From Gemmatimonadaceae bacterium (GTDB taxonomy: Bacteria; Gemmatimonadota; Gemmatimonadetes; Gemmatimonadales; Gemmatimonadaceae): DNA of 64,000 nt. The stretch lies in contig JADKJT010000007.1 of the NCBI GenBank assembly GCA_016720905.1, positions 124,001 to 188,000 of the forward strand, given 5' to 3'. Below, piece by piece: positions 1-8,806 of this stretch. The position numbers and the translations under genes are program-made. A model generated the notes under the pieces. That model was not told the DNA's origin. It saw only the letters and a program-made list of their open reading frames with translations, and did not search any database. How positions within the stretch are numbered: the first letter of the stretch is position 1; each line of letters begins with the position of its first letter.

Positions 1-174
1 GATCTCTTCACCGCCCTGCCCCCGTAGCACCACGTGCGATGGTCCGCGTTTCTCGGGAAACGCCGCATACACGCCGCCGAGCCGGGCAAAGAAGCGCGTC
101 GCGTGGTCGAGCACCGCCGGAATATCGAGTGCCGTCAGGCGGTCCTGCAGCTGACGGGATGATTGCTGATGCAT
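1..174 (-). CDS. Partial hypothetical protein (N-terminal 58 codons)
   Basis: An open frame starts at the ATG at 174 and runs off the left edge of the window. The visible product begins MHQQSSRQLQDRLTALDIPA and continues for 58 residues without a stop. The start of the protein is therefore present and the rest is missing. I recognise no domain in the visible part. It lies 70 bp downstream of, and on the same strand as, the GAF protein gene, so the two may share a transcript. It could be a small regulator or an enzyme N-terminus; nothing decides this. Confidence 0.5.
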   Translation of the reverse strand, partial: MHQQSSRQLQDRLTALDIPAVLDHATRFFARLGGVYAAFPEKRGPSHVVLRGQGGEEI

Positions 175-245
175 GACGACGGGAAGAGGAAAGTGCAGCA
201 GGCGCGATGCGCGTTTGGAAATCTGTGAGGGGAGTCGCGGAAACG

Positions 246-1463
246 TCAGGGCGATAGATCGTCCACCGGAAAGACCACAGTCACGCCCTGCGACGTGCCG
301 CTCTCTCGGACGTCATCGCACTGCACATTGCCGCCCAACCGCCGTACCAACGAGACGAGCAGGGCGATGTCCAGCGGCGTAATGCTGGGATGACGCGCCA
401 TGCCCGGAAGTTCGGTGTCCACCAGCGCACTGACGCGCGGGGACATGTCCGGGAGAGGCGCGCCCGACCATTCGAAGCGATGGGCGATGAAGCCGCGCCC
501 CAATTCCACATCGGCGTGGATCGCCTGGCGGCCGTCGTCTCGCTGCAGCACCTGTCCCATCAACAGCGTCAGCAATCGCGCCAGCCAGCGCCCATCGGTG
601 CGCAGGGTGGGCAACAACACCGTGGGTTCGCCATGCGTTATGGGTACCGTGCGGAGTCGCGCGCGCCACCCTTGAAGCGCGTCCAGGAGCGGGGCGCGCG
701 GATCGACTTCACTGATCTCCGGCGCGTGTGCGCCACATTCCACCGCCGCCAGCTCCTCGGCCGCCAAGGCGGTGGCCCGTACCGCCTCCAGCGTGCGACC
801 CTCCGGCATGTCGATATCCATCGACTGGCGAATCCGTTGCGTCAGGGTGGTCAGGAACCGATCGCGACGGCGGCGGTCCGCGTCGGCGGTCCGCGCCTCA
901 CGCTCCAGGGCATCATTCGCGTCGGCCAGCGCCGCGTTGCTGCGACGCAACGCATCGATGAGCGCCGCTTTGTCGGCCGTGGCCGCCAACTGGTCGGCCA
1001 CCAGGCGCACCAACGCCCGCTGCTGGTCGCTCACCGGCGTGGGATCGGTAAAGTAGAACGCGATCGCCCCGACTGGCCCTTCGGCCCCGATCAGCGGCGC
1101 CGCCACGATCGATCGGAATCCCAGTTCTTCCGCGACCTCATGCCACGCATCCAGCGACGGATCAGCAAAGACGTCAGGGATCTCCACCAGTCGGCGTTCC
1201 GCCACCGCCAGTCCGCTTGGTCCGTCGCCAACGCGCACCCGCAGCGCGCCAATCCAATTCTGGTGACGTGCCGGCCACCGGTGCTGCGCCACCGGCCTGA
1301 GCAGCTCGCCATCATCACCCACCTGCATGATCAGCGAAAAGGCCGCGCCAAGAATGGGTGTCACGCGATCGAGCGCCACCTGCTGGACATCGCTGGGTCG
1401 GTCTGCCAGCAGGAACGCGTGGGCGATCTCGCGAATGGCGAGAAGTTCAAGGATGTCGGACAC
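246..1463 (-). CDS. GAF-domain protein resembling a degenerate sensor histidine kinase
   Basis: The 405-residue product has no signal peptide or membrane segment, so it should be cytoplasmic. Residues about 10-165 look like a GAF domain (IPDVFADPS, SIVAAPLIGAEGPVGAIAFY). An alanine/arginine-rich coiled coil (about 165-200) leads into FLTTLTQRIRQSMD at 203-216. This aligns with the histidine-kinase H-box (FLA..SHELRTPL) but has Gln209 where the phospho-acceptor His belongs. The last 35 residues (RRLGGNVQCDD ... GVTVVFPV) look like the end of a HATPase domain. I infer a pseudokinase-like sensor or scaffold. It is divergent from the serine hydrolase gene, with about 117 bp between the starts. 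Confidence 0.7.
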   Translation of the reverse strand: MSDILELLAIREIAHAFLLADRPSDVQQVALDRVTPILGAAFSLIMQVGDDGELLRPVAQHRWPARHQNWIGALRVRVGDGPSGLAVAERRLVEIPDVFADPSLDAWHEVAEELGFRSIVAAPLIGAEGPVGAIAFYFTDPTPVSDQQRALVRLVADQLAATADKAALIDALRRSNAALADANDALEREARTADADRRRRDRFLTTLTQRIRQSMDIDMPEGRTLEAVRATALAAEELAAVECGAHAPEISEVDPRAPLLDALQGWRARLRTVPITHGEPTVLLPTLRTDGRWLARLLTLLMGQVLQRDDGRQAIHADVELGRGFIAHRFEWSGAPLPDMSPRVSALVDTELPGMARHPSITPLDIALLVSLVRRLGGNVQCDDVRESGTSQGVTVVFPVDDLSP

Positions 1464-1580
1464 AGGGGCAAGCTAAGCCGACGTGTCTCTCTCTGCAGCG
1501 ATCGACGACCGCCGACATCGCGGCTGGCCGCCGGTGGTGCTAAGCTCTCACGGCCCGACCTTCCCCTGAGCCTCCCTCCA

Positions 1581-3008
1581 ATGACGCGCCTCGTTCTCGC
1601 TCTGGCCTGTGTGTCCATCGCCGTGACGCCTCGCCTCGCCGCCATCGGCCAAGGAGGACTCGCGCGACACCCGGCGCGCGCGCCGATCTCACACCAGCGA
1701 CAGGCGCGACAAATCGACTCGTTGGCGCGTGAGGCCGTGACATCGCGGCGACTGGCCTCAGTGTCCATCGGTGTCGTGCAGGGACCCGACACCATCCTGC
1801 TGCGCGCGTGGGGTGATGCATCACACCGTCCGACTCGCCCGGCCACTCCGGCCACGGTTTACCGACTGGCCTCGCTCACCAAGCAGTTCACCTCGGCCAT
1901 CATCTTGCAGCTCATTGCCGAGCAACGGCTCGCGCTCACCGATACGCTGGGCAAGTTCCTGCCGTGGGTGCCCGCGTCGTGGCGCGGGGTGACCATCCAG
2001 CAATTGCTCAATCACACCTCCGGCATCCCCAGCTATACCAGCCTCGGCGCGCCCTGGGTGGCCCGTTGGGCCGAGGATATGTCGCCGGATACGATCATCG
2101 CGCTCACCGCGGGACGGCCGCTGGACTTTGCGCCGGGAAGCGGTTGGCGATACGACAACACCGGCTACGTCATTCTCGGTCGTCTTATCGAGCTGCTCGA
2201 CAACCGCCCGTATGCCGCCTCGGTCGCGTCCCGCATCGCCCAGCCGCTCGGGCTCACCACGTTGCGATACTGTCCCACGGTGCCGATCCCGCCGCGTGAT
2301 GCGGTGGGAACGGAGGCCGCGCCCGGCAAGACCTTTCGACCGGCCGCCGCCCTGTCGCTGACGCAGCCCTTCGCCGCGGGTGCCCTCTGCGCATCGGCTG
2401 GTGAATTGATTCGATGGAACGTGGCGCTGCATGGTGGGCATGTGGTGACGGCACCGCTGTACCTCCGCATGACAACGCCCGAGGGTGCCGCCCGGACCAC
2501 TCACTATGGGTTTGGCATTGGCCGAGATAGCACGGGTGGACGCCTGCGATACACGCACAGCGGCGGTATCAACGGGTTTGCCACCAGCAATAGTTTCTGG
2601 CCTGACAGTGCACTGTCGGTGGTGGTTTTGGCGAACACGGAAGGCAATGAGGTGGATGCACTGGCCGAGCAGATTCGTCGCGTGTTGATGGGAGAACCGT
2701 TGGTCCCTCGACCAAAGCCGATCGCGCTGACTCGCGCGCAACTGTCCGCGCACGCGGGTCGGTATGAACTCACACTGCCGTCGCGCACCATTGGTCTCAC
2801 GGTGCGCGTGGCTGGCGCGTATCTGCTCGCGACATTTGACGGTGACTCCCCCACCACGATGGTGCCCATTGCCGCGCATCGATTCATGTCGGAGCAGGAC
2901 GCGAATACGCAGCTGGTGTTTGCGTTGACCGACGGACATGTCACGGGCATCACGCTGGAATCCGGCCCCCAGAAATTCACGGGGCGTCGCGTTGGCGACG
3001 CCCCGTGA
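1581..3008 (+). CDS. Secreted beta-lactamase-family serine hydrolase
   Basis: A 475-residue protein of the class C beta-lactamase / D,D-peptidase superfamily (Pfam Beta-lactamase type). The catalytic triad motifs are visible: S98-L-T-K101 (SxxK), Y191-D-N193 (YxN) and H326-S-G-G (in place of KTG). An N-terminal hydrophobic stretch (LVLALACVSIAV) suggests export. A C-terminal beta-rich domain (about 375-475) is common in this family. The frame stays open back to 390, but I chose the ATG at 1581 because it directly precedes the signal-like segment and because the upstream part is antisense to the GAF gene. The substrate is unknown: a peptidase or esterase role is as likely as beta-lactam hydrolysis. 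Confidence 0.8.
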   Translation: MTRLVLALACVSIAVTPRLAAIGQGGLARHPARAPISHQRQARQIDSLAREAVTSRRLASVSIGVVQGPDTILLRAWGDASHRPTRPATPATVYRLASLTKQFTSAIILQLIAEQRLALTDTLGKFLPWVPASWRGVTIQQLLNHTSGIPSYTSLGAPWVARWAEDMSPDTIIALTAGRPLDFAPGSGWRYDNTGYVILGRLIELLDNRPYAASVASRIAQPLGLTTLRYCPTVPIPPRDAVGTEAAPGKTFRPAAALSLTQPFAAGALCASAGELIRWNVALHGGHVVTAPLYLRMTTPEGAARTTHYGFGIGRDSTGGRLRYTHSGGINGFATSNSFWPDSALSVVVLANTEGNEVDALAEQIRRVLMGEPLVPRPKPIALTRAQLSAHAGRYELTLPSRTIGLTVRVAGAYLLATFDGDSPTTMVPIAAHRFMSEQDANTQLVFALTDGHVTGITLESGPQKFTGRRVGDAP

Positions 3009-3032
3009 TTCCGGTGTGACGGCGACGGACGC

Positions 3033-3305
3033 TTAGCGGCCGTGCCGGCGGCGCGCCACGGCGCGCTTTACGTCGCGCTTCTCCCGCTGCAACACACGCT
3101 CGTCACGACGGATCTCCCGGGTGTCACGACGGACTTCACCGCGGCGTCCATCGCGCAGGTCCTGACGCCGATCGGCGCGGTCTTCCCGCAATTCGCGCTG
3201 GGCCATCCGGACCTCCCGCACTTCACGACGCACCGAGCGCTGCGCGGACGCGGTGGCGACTGGCAACAGGGCGAGTATCGCGAGGGCAATGACAGTGCGA
3301 CGCAT
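3033..3305 (-). CDS. Small secreted arginine-rich protein
   Basis: A 90-residue product with a clear Sec signal peptide (MRRTVIALAILALLPVATASA, cleavage near residue 21). The mature part of about 69 residues contains 26 arginines and many Asp/Glu, in irregular R-x-x-R/D-R-R patterns (REVREVR, RRDTREIRRDER). It should form a highly charged helix or coiled coil. I chose the ATG at 3305 over the longer frame to 3590 because GGGAG lies about 8 bases upstream and the signal peptide starts there. No family is recognised. The 3' end converges on the serine hydrolase gene, 24 bp away. Confidence 0.65.
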   Translation of the reverse strand: MRRTVIALAILALLPVATASAQRSVRREVREVRMAQRELREDRADRRQDLRDGRRGEVRRDTREIRRDERVLQREKRDVKRAVARRRHGR

Positions 3306-3413
3306 GGTGATCTCCCTTGACCAAGTGCATCCGGCGGCCGCCGACCCTGGTGTGGCGACCACCCGTGATGCGTACGTGTAGGGAGACGCCGGCGCGCGAC
3401 GCATGTTAATGGA

Positions 3414-3490
3414 AAGACGGGAGACGGGAGAATGGAGACGGGAGACATCCGGTCGGCCGGACGTCTTCCGTGTTTCCATCTCCCGTCTCC
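3414..3490. repeat. Heptamer repeat element, family A (GGGAGAC type) with hairpin
   Basis: This lies between the Arg-rich protein gene and the stop of glyS, whose stop codon it abuts. It holds degenerate 7-bp units (GACGGGA) on the left and TCTCCCGTCTCC on the right. Around them is a hairpin: left arm 3437-3450 (GACGGGAGACATCC), an 8-nt loop 3451-3458, and right arm 3459-3471 with three mismatches. The same arm sequence and loop length recur at 51449-51484 and 52409-52442. Confidence 0.8.
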
Positions 3491-4836
3491 TACCGCACCA
3501 GCTTCGCCGCCACGTATTCCTTGACCTTCCCCGCGGCGATTCGCTCCTGCGCCAACGAATCCCGGTCACGCACCGTGACCGTGTCGTCACTCGTGCTTTG
3601 CGGATCGATCGTCACGCAGAACGGCGTGCCCACTTCGTCCTGTCGGCGGTAGCGCTTGCCGATAGATCCGGACTCGTCGTAGTCCACCTTGAACGCGCCC
3701 CGCAAGTCTTCGACGATGCGGTGCGCCATTTCCGGTTGGCCATCCTTCTTCGTCAGCGGGAAGATCGCCGCCTTGATGGGCGCAAGCGACGGATGCAGGC
3801 CGAGCACCACGCGCCCTTCGTCCTCGCCCGCCACCGACTCCTCCCGGTACGCGTTGACCAACGCGGCCAGCGTCACGCGATCGGCGCCCACCGAGGTCTC
3901 AATCACGTACGGCACGTACCGTTTGTTGTTAAGCTGGTCGAAATACTCCAGCTTCTTCGAGGAAAACTGCTGATGCTGCGTGAGATCGAAGTCGCCGCGA
4001 TTGTGCACGCCTTCAATTTCCTGGAAGCCCAGCGTGCCGCCGAAATCGAACGTGACGTCGAACGCTGCGCGCGCATAGTGCGCCAGCTCACCGGCGGTGT
4101 GCTGGTGGAATCGCAGGCGCTCCGGTGACAACCCGAGCGCCAGATGCCAGTCCATGCGCTGCTGCTTCCACTGCTCGAACCATGCCATATCCGTGCCGGG
4201 CTCGACGAAGAACTGCATCTCCATCTGCTCGAATTCGCGCGTGCGGAAGATGAAATTGCCCGGCGTGATCTCGTTGCGGAACGCCTTGCCGATCTGGGCG
4301 ATGCCGAACGGCACTTTCTGGCGCATCGACTGCTGCACGTTCAGGAAGTTCACGAAGATGCCCTGTGCCGTTTCCGGACGCAGGTACACGATCGACGCGC
4401 TCTCCTCCAGCGCGCCCATGTACGTCTTGAACATCAGGTTGAAGTTGCGGGCCTCCGTCAGCTGGCACTGGTCCGCCTGGCCGGGCTGCTTGCTGGGCTT
4501 CTGCGGGCACTTCGCATCTTCCAGCTTGTCGGCGCGGAACCGGCCCTTGCACGTCTTGCAGTCCACCAGCGGGTCGACAAATCCCGCCACGTGGCCGCTC
4601 GCTTCCCACGTGCGTGGATGCATCAGGATGGCCGCGTCGAGTCCTTCGATATCGTCGCGCGCCCGCACCATCGCATTCCACCAGCGATCCTTGATGTTGC
4701 GCTTGAGCTCCACGCCCAACGGACCGTAGTCCCACACCGATCCGGTGCCGCCGTAGATCTCGGAGGACTGGAAGATGAAGCCGCGTCGCTTGCACAGCGA
4801 AACGAGTTTTTCCATCACGTCGGGTTGAGCAGCCAT
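3490..4836 (-). CDS. glyS: Glycyl-tRNA synthetase (alpha2 type)
   Basis: 448 residues, the single-chain class II enzyme (glyQS/GRS1 type) that charges tRNA-Gly. The N-terminus is diagnostic (LCKRRGFIFQSSEIYGG, then WDYGPLGVELKRN). A Cys-rich insertion (CKTCKGRFRADKL, then a second Cys) follows at about 94-110. The class II core contains FNLMFKT, a YLRPETAQGIFVNF motif and an FRNEITP motif 2. The C-terminal anticodon-binding domain ends in VKEYVAAKLVR. The start at 4836 precedes the family's usual beginning (MEKLVSLCKRRGF). It is downstream of the YpdA-like gene on the same strand, 51 bp away. Confidence 0.95.
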   Translation of the reverse strand: MAAQPDVMEKLVSLCKRRGFIFQSSEIYGGTGSVWDYGPLGVELKRNIKDRWWNAMVRARDDIEGLDAAILMHPRTWEASGHVAGFVDPLVDCKTCKGRFRADKLEDAKCPQKPSKQPGQADQCQLTEARNFNLMFKTYMGALEESASIVYLRPETAQGIFVNFLNVQQSMRQKVPFGIAQIGKAFRNEITPGNFIFRTREFEQMEMQFFVEPGTDMAWFEQWKQQRMDWHLALGLSPERLRFHQHTAGELAHYARAAFDVTFDFGGTLGFQEIEGVHNRGDFDLTQHQQFSSKKLEYFDQLNNKRYVPYVIETSVGADRVTLAALVNAYREESVAGEDEGRVVLGLHPSLAPIKAAIFPLTKKDGQPEMAHRIVEDLRGAFKVDYDESGSIGKRYRRQDEVGTPFCVTIDPQSTSDDTVTVRDRDSLAQERIAAGKVKEYVAAKLVR

Positions 4837-4887
4837 CGTTGAGGACTCGCAGAAAGTCGAAGTGGTGTGGCTCGGACGACAACGCCG

Positions 4888-5895
4888 TCAGGACGAGCGC
4901 AAATGCGCCACGATCAGGTCCCCGTGATCGCGACCGTTCTCGATGAAGATGCGATTCGCCTGCAATCCGGAGGCGATCACCCCCGCAAGGTAGAGGCCCG
5001 GCAGCGGGGTCGCCATCGTGAGTGGATCGTGGGCCGGAATCCCGGTGGTGGCATCGATCGGCACGCCAACCTGCGCCAACAGACCGGTTTCCGGGAGATA
5101 CCCCGTCATTGTGTAGACCTGGGTGGCCGGCAGGCGTTGTTCGCCCGATGCCGACCGCACCACCACGGCCTCCGGTTCAATGGCCGTCACCCGCGCGCCA
5201 AACACCGCGGCGATCTGCCCTTCGCGGATGCGAGCCTCAATCTCCGGCCGCACCCACGGCTTGATGTTCGGATCGAGCGCGTCGCCAAAATGCACCATGG
5301 TCACGCGACCGCCGGAGCGGTGCATATCGAGCGCGGCGTCCACGGCGGAATTTCCCCCGCCCACAATCACCACGGTTTCGTTCCAGGCGTCGTGCCCGTC
5401 CACGTATCCGTGGCGCACATGGGGCAGCGCCTCCCCGGGCACCTGCAGACGATTGGGGCGACCGAAATATCCCGTCGCGACCACCACTGCGCGGGCCGCA
5501 GTGACGCGCGTCGCGCCGCTGCGATGCCGCGTCTCCACGCGCCAGCGCGGCGCGCCACGCGCGTCATCGGCATCCGGGATCGCCGTCAGTTGCTCCACCG
5601 ACTCGAATGCGCGCACATCCAACCCGAAATGCGTCGCCACGCCACGGTAGTACGCCAGCGCATCGCGACGCGTGGGCTTCTCGGTGGCGACAATGAACGG
5701 CACACCGCCAATGGCAATGCGTTCGGCCGTCGAGAAGAACGTCATGTACGTGGGATAGCCGGCGATGCCACTGACAATGGGACCGCGGTCGAACACCACG
5801 GCGGTCAGTCCCGCGCGCTGCGCGGCGATGGCCGCCGCCAGCCCGCAGGGACCAGCGCCCACCACCACCAGGTCTACGTGCTCAGACCGAGTCAT
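4888..5895 (-). CDS. ypdA: YpdA-family FAD/NAD(P)-dependent oxidoreductase
   Basis: 335 residues. The N-terminal FAD-binding motif is VVGAGPCGLAAAIAAQRAG (about residues 10-28) and the central NAD(P)H-binding motif is VIVGGGNSAVDAALDM. The segment GIAGYPTYMTFFSTAERIAI is typical of YpdA, the proposed bacillithiol disulfide reductase of Firmicutes. Homologues are widespread in Bacteroidota and relatives. There is no CxxC redox pair as in thioredoxin reductase. I chose the ATG at 5895 (MTRSEHVDLVVVGAG), which overlaps the purA end by 14 bp and implies co-transcription. The precise substrate in this organism is inferred from family resemblance only. Confidence 0.85.
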   Translation of the reverse strand: MTRSEHVDLVVVGAGPCGLAAAIAAQRAGLTAVVFDRGPIVSGIAGYPTYMTFFSTAERIAIGGVPFIVATEKPTRRDALAYYRGVATHFGLDVRAFESVEQLTAIPDADDARGAPRWRVETRHRSGATRVTAARAVVVATGYFGRPNRLQVPGEALPHVRHGYVDGHDAWNETVVIVGGGNSAVDAALDMHRSGGRVTMVHFGDALDPNIKPWVRPEIEARIREGQIAAVFGARVTAIEPEAVVVRSASGEQRLPATQVYTMTGYLPETGLLAQVGVPIDATTGIPAHDPLTMATPLPGLYLAGVIASGLQANRIFIENGRDHGDLIVAHLRSS

Positions 5896-7174
5896 GCACC
5901 CCGATGATCTGATCCCGCCGCGTACCCACACTGACAAACGCAATCGGCGTTTCGCACAAGGCTTCTATCCGATCGAGGTACACTCGCGCGGCGCGCGGCA
6001 GATCCGACAATTGACGGGCGTCCTGCGTGGGTTGCCGCCAGCCTTCGTACCACTCATACACGGGCTGCGCCTGCTCCAGCATCTGCAGATCAGCCGGAAA
6101 CTCCGTATGCAGCTCACCGTCCACCTGATATCCGGTGCAGATCGCCAGCTTCGGCAGCGTGTCCAGGACGTCCAGCTTGGTCATGGCCAGTCCGGTCAGT
6201 CCGTTCACGCGCGCCGCGTACCGAACCACCACGCCGTCAAACCAACCACACCGACGCGGCCGTCCCGTGGTCGCGCCATACTCGTTCCCCAACTTTCGCA
6301 CTTCGCTGTGCAACGGCTCTTCCAGCTCCGTCGGCAGCGGGCCGTTGCCCACGCGCGTCGTATAGGCCTTCACCACTCCCAGCGCCGACTGAATCGACAT
6401 CGGGGAGATTCCCACGCCGGTGGCGGCTCCGCCCACGGTGGTATTGCTCGACGTCACAAACGGATACGTCCCGTGATCGACATCGAGCAACGAGCCCTGC
6501 GCGCCCTCCAGCAACACGGCCGCGCCACTCTTGATGGCACGGTGGACGCACAGCCCCACATCCTCGGCAATCGCCATCAATCGCGGCGTAAGCGCCGAGA
6601 GCGCCTGCATGGTCTCGTCGACGGACGCCCGCGCGTCAGCCCCGGTGCGTTCCAGCTGCGCGTTCGCTCGCTCAACGCCCGCCGCGACCAACTCACGCAA
6701 GCGATCAGGATGACGCAAATCCAACACGCGCACGCCGCGACGCGCGACTTTGTCCTCGTACGCCATGCCGATGCCGCGACCCGTGGTGCCGATCGCCTTG
6801 CTGGCAGCGCTCGCCTTGTCCAGCAGCTTGTGATACGGCATCACCAGATGCGCGCGTTCGCTCACATACAGGCGCCCTTCGACATCGATGCCGTCCGCCA
6901 CCAACTCGTCGATTTCGACGAACAGGGTCTCCGGATCGAGCACCACACCATTACCGATGGCACACCGCACCCCCGGATGCATGATGCCGCTGGGAACCTG
7001 ATGGAGCACGAACGATCGCTCGCCGATGTGGACCGTATGACCGGCGTTGGCGCCGCCCTGATAGCGCACCACCCAGTCGGCCTTTTCCGCCAACACGTCC
7101 ACCAGCTTGCCTTTGCCTTCGTCGCCCCACTGCGCGCCCACCACCACCATCGTGCGCGTTGTCGTATCGAACAT
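5882..7174 (-). CDS. purA: Adenylosuccinate synthetase
   Basis: 430 residues. The enzyme joins IMP and aspartate using GTP, the first committed step from IMP to AMP. The signature GTP-binding loop is near the N-terminus (VVVGAQWGDEGKGKLVDVL), followed by GGANAGHT with the catalytic His. Downstream are QGSLLDVDHGTYPFVTSSNT and the GRPRRCGWFD region. I chose the ATG at 7174 rather than the in-frame start at 7228, because a terminator hairpin lies at 7231-7262 and AGGA precedes 7174. The length matches the roughly 430-residue family norm. The ypdA-like gene overlaps its 3' end. Confidence 0.96.
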   Translation of the reverse strand: MFDTTTRTMVVVGAQWGDEGKGKLVDVLAEKADWVVRYQGGANAGHTVHIGERSFVLHQVPSGIMHPGVRCAIGNGVVLDPETLFVEIDELVADGIDVEGRLYVSERAHLVMPYHKLLDKASAASKAIGTTGRGIGMAYEDKVARRGVRVLDLRHPDRLRELVAAGVERANAQLERTGADARASVDETMQALSALTPRLMAIAEDVGLCVHRAIKSGAAVLLEGAQGSLLDVDHGTYPFVTSSNTTVGGAATGVGISPMSIQSALGVVKAYTTRVGNGPLPTELEEPLHSEVRKLGNEYGATTGRPRRCGWFDGVVVRYAARVNGLTGLAMTKLDVLDTLPKLAICTGYQVDGELHTEFPADLQMLEQAQPVYEWYEGWRQPTQDARQLSDLPRAARVYLDRIEALCETPIAFVSVGTRRDQIIGVHDSV

Positions 7175-7230
7175 GCGAGATCCTGAGTCGGTGCGGCTGG
7201 CCATTGAGCCGTCACGGTTTCCGCGCACAA

Positions 7231-7262
7231 AAAAACGCCCTGCGGGCGGTCCGCTGGGCGTT
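7231..7262 (-). terminator. Rho-independent terminator downstream of the DUF456 gene
   Basis: Read on the minus strand this is AACGCCC, a GC-rich loop, GGGCGTT and then a run of seven T. It is a classic intrinsic terminator: arms at 7256-7262 and 7234-7240. It ends the transcript coming from the DapA-like and DUF456 genes, just before purA. Confidence 0.85.
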
Positions 7263-7282
7263 GGTGGAATCTAGCCATCGAT

Positions 7283-7361
7283 AGGACGGGAGCAACATCG
7301 GTCTCCCCGTCTCCCCGTCTCCCCGTCTCCCCGTCTCCCCGTCTCCCGTCTCCCGTCTCCC
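7283..7361. repeat. Heptamer/octamer repeat array, family A (GTCTCCC type)
   Basis: Five tandem GTCTCCCC units (7301-7340) are followed by three GTCTCCC units (7341-7361). The last base overlaps the complement of the DUF456 stop codon. A lone GGACGGGAG at 7283-7291 is the inverted complement of the units, so the 3' region can fold back on itself. Confidence 0.85.
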
Positions 7362-7882
7362 TACCCCACCAGCGCCGCCCCCATCACCAGCACCGCCACC
7401 AACAGACCCAATCCGCTCTTCACCGCCGCCGCCACCGCCCGACCAACCAGTGCGCCCGTCGCCACGCGGGTCGGGTCACTGCGTTGCGAATGGTGCACCG
7501 TCATCTCGCCCACAAACGCACCGACAAACGCGCCCAGAAACGCGCCGGCCAGTGACCCGACCACGGGAACCGGCACCCCCATCACGGCCCCGATGAGCCC
7601 GCCGATAATGGCGCCCCACGACGCCCGCTTCGAGCCGCCATACTGCCGCGTGTACCGGCCGGCAATCGTGTACTCGAGCACCTCCGCAATGATCACAATT
7701 ATGCTCGCGGCCGCCAGCGTCACCAGCCCGACACCACCAGCCGGCACCACCACCCAGTACAGCAGCGTGGCGCCCAGCATCACCCAGAGCCCCGGTAACC
7801 CCAGTGGCACCAACAGCAGGCTGCCCAGCAGGGCGGCCCCAAGCAGGATCAGGGCCAGGGTCGGCGCGACAGAGATATCCAT
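7361..7882 (-). CDS. DUF456-family small membrane protein
   Basis: 173 residues, almost entirely hydrophobic, with about five predicted membrane segments. These include LALILLGAALLGSLLLVPLG, LVTLAAASIIVIIAEVLEY and a Gly/Ala-rich pair GGLIGAVMGVPVPVVGSLAG and GAFLGAFVGAFVGE. The GLPG-W-LL-Y pattern, the EY...RYGGSK motif and the glycine-zipper-like core match the DUF456 family. Its function is unknown. It starts 7 bp after the stop of the DapA-like gene, so the two are an operon. The transcript ends at the array and terminator just downstream. Confidence 0.75.
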   Translation of the reverse strand: MDISVAPTLALILLGAALLGSLLLVPLGLPGLWVMLGATLLYWVVVPAGGVGLVTLAAASIIVIIAEVLEYTIAGRYTRQYGGSKRASWGAIIGGLIGAVMGVPVPVVGSLAGAFLGAFVGAFVGEMTVHHSQRSDPTRVATGALVGRAVAAAVKSGLGLLVAVLVMGAALVG

Positions 7883-7889
7883 GCCGCTC

Positions 7890-8789
7890 TTACGTGGGCA
7901 GCACTCCGGCCGATTCAAGGCGTGCGCGAACGACCGCCAGTTCGTCAGCCGAGACAGGCAAAAGCGGGCTGCGCGGAGGTCCGCCGTGAAGCCCCACCAG
8001 GTCCATCGCCGCCTTGATGCCCGCCGGGCCCAGTGCCCCGCCAATATCGGTGGCGATCGGCGCCAGTCGCACCTGCATCGCTGCCGCGTCGGCAACCCGA
8101 CCCGCGCGAGCCGCGTCCACCATCAATCGTACCGCCGGACCGGCATACAACGCGATGGCCAGAATCGCACCCGACGCGCCGGCGTGAATCGCTGGCACGA
8201 CGGTCGCACCGCTGCCCGTCATCACGCGAAACGTTGGGCCCTGTGCTTCCAGGTACTGCGCCAGCACCGGCAAATTCCCGGCGCTGTCCTTCATGCCGAT
8301 GACATTCGGGTGCTGGGACATCTCGTGTACCAGCGCCGGTGACAATACCACATGGGCGTACACCGGGATGTTGTACAACATCACCGGTAACGGACTGGCG
8401 TCGGCCACTGCGCGAAAATGCGCCAGCAGTGCGCCTTCGGTCATCCGCTTCAGGAAATAGTGCGGCGATACGACCAAGACGGCTGTCGCCCCCGCCGCCT
8501 TGGCGTCATGCGCACGCGAAATGGTCTGGCGCGTGCTCTCCGAGCCGATACCGGCCAGCATCCATTTGTCAGCCGGAATGCGTTCCCGCGCCCAGCCCAG
8601 CAACGCGCGGCGATCGTCGTCATCAAGCAGGGCCGACTCGCCGCTTGAACCGGCAACCAGCACACCATCCACGCCGTGCGCGAGGTGTGCGTCGAGATTG
8701 GACTGGAAGGCCGCGCGATCGAGATCGCCGCGGGCATCGAATGTCGAGACGGCAGGCACCATCAGCCCGCCCAGCGTGAGTGCAGTCAT
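7890..8789 (-). CDS. Dihydrodipicolinate synthase-family aldolase/lyase
   Basis: 299 residues forming a class I (Schiff-base) TIM-barrel aldolase of the DapA/NAL/HOGA superfamily. The substrate loop GSSGES is at 48-53 (GTTGE in DapA). The catalytic tyrosine is Y139 in MLYNIP and the Schiff-base lysine is K167 in VIGMKDSAGN. The start at 8789 begins MTALTLGGLMVPAVSTFD, right where the family begins. DapA itself, 4-hydroxy-2-oxoglutarate aldolase or a sugar-acid aldolase are all possible. No lysine-pathway gene is adjacent, so I leave the symbol blank. Confidence 0.8.
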   Translation of the reverse strand: MTALTLGGLMVPAVSTFDARGDLDRAAFQSNLDAHLAHGVDGVLVAGSSGESALLDDDDRRALLGWARERIPADKWMLAGIGSESTRQTISRAHDAKAAGATAVLVVSPHYFLKRMTEGALLAHFRAVADASPLPVMLYNIPVYAHVVLSPALVHEMSQHPNVIGMKDSAGNLPVLAQYLEAQGPTFRVMTGSGATVVPAIHAGASGAILAIALYAGPAVRLMVDAARAGRVADAAAMQVRLAPIATDIGGALGPAGIKAAMDLVGLHGGPPRSPLLPVSADELAVVRARLESAGVLPT

Positions 8790-8806
8790 GGGAGAGAAAA
8801 TATACA

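Noticed and set aside
390..1580. Plus-strand N-terminal extension of the serine hydrolase (872-residue version)
   Set aside because: It is antisense to the GAF gene, has shadow-type composition, and a signal peptide begins at 1581.
1581..3008. Antibiotic-resistance beta-lactamase
   Set aside because: The motifs fit the broad serine-hydrolase superfamily with HSGG in place of KTG and a C-terminal extra domain; resistance cannot be inferred.
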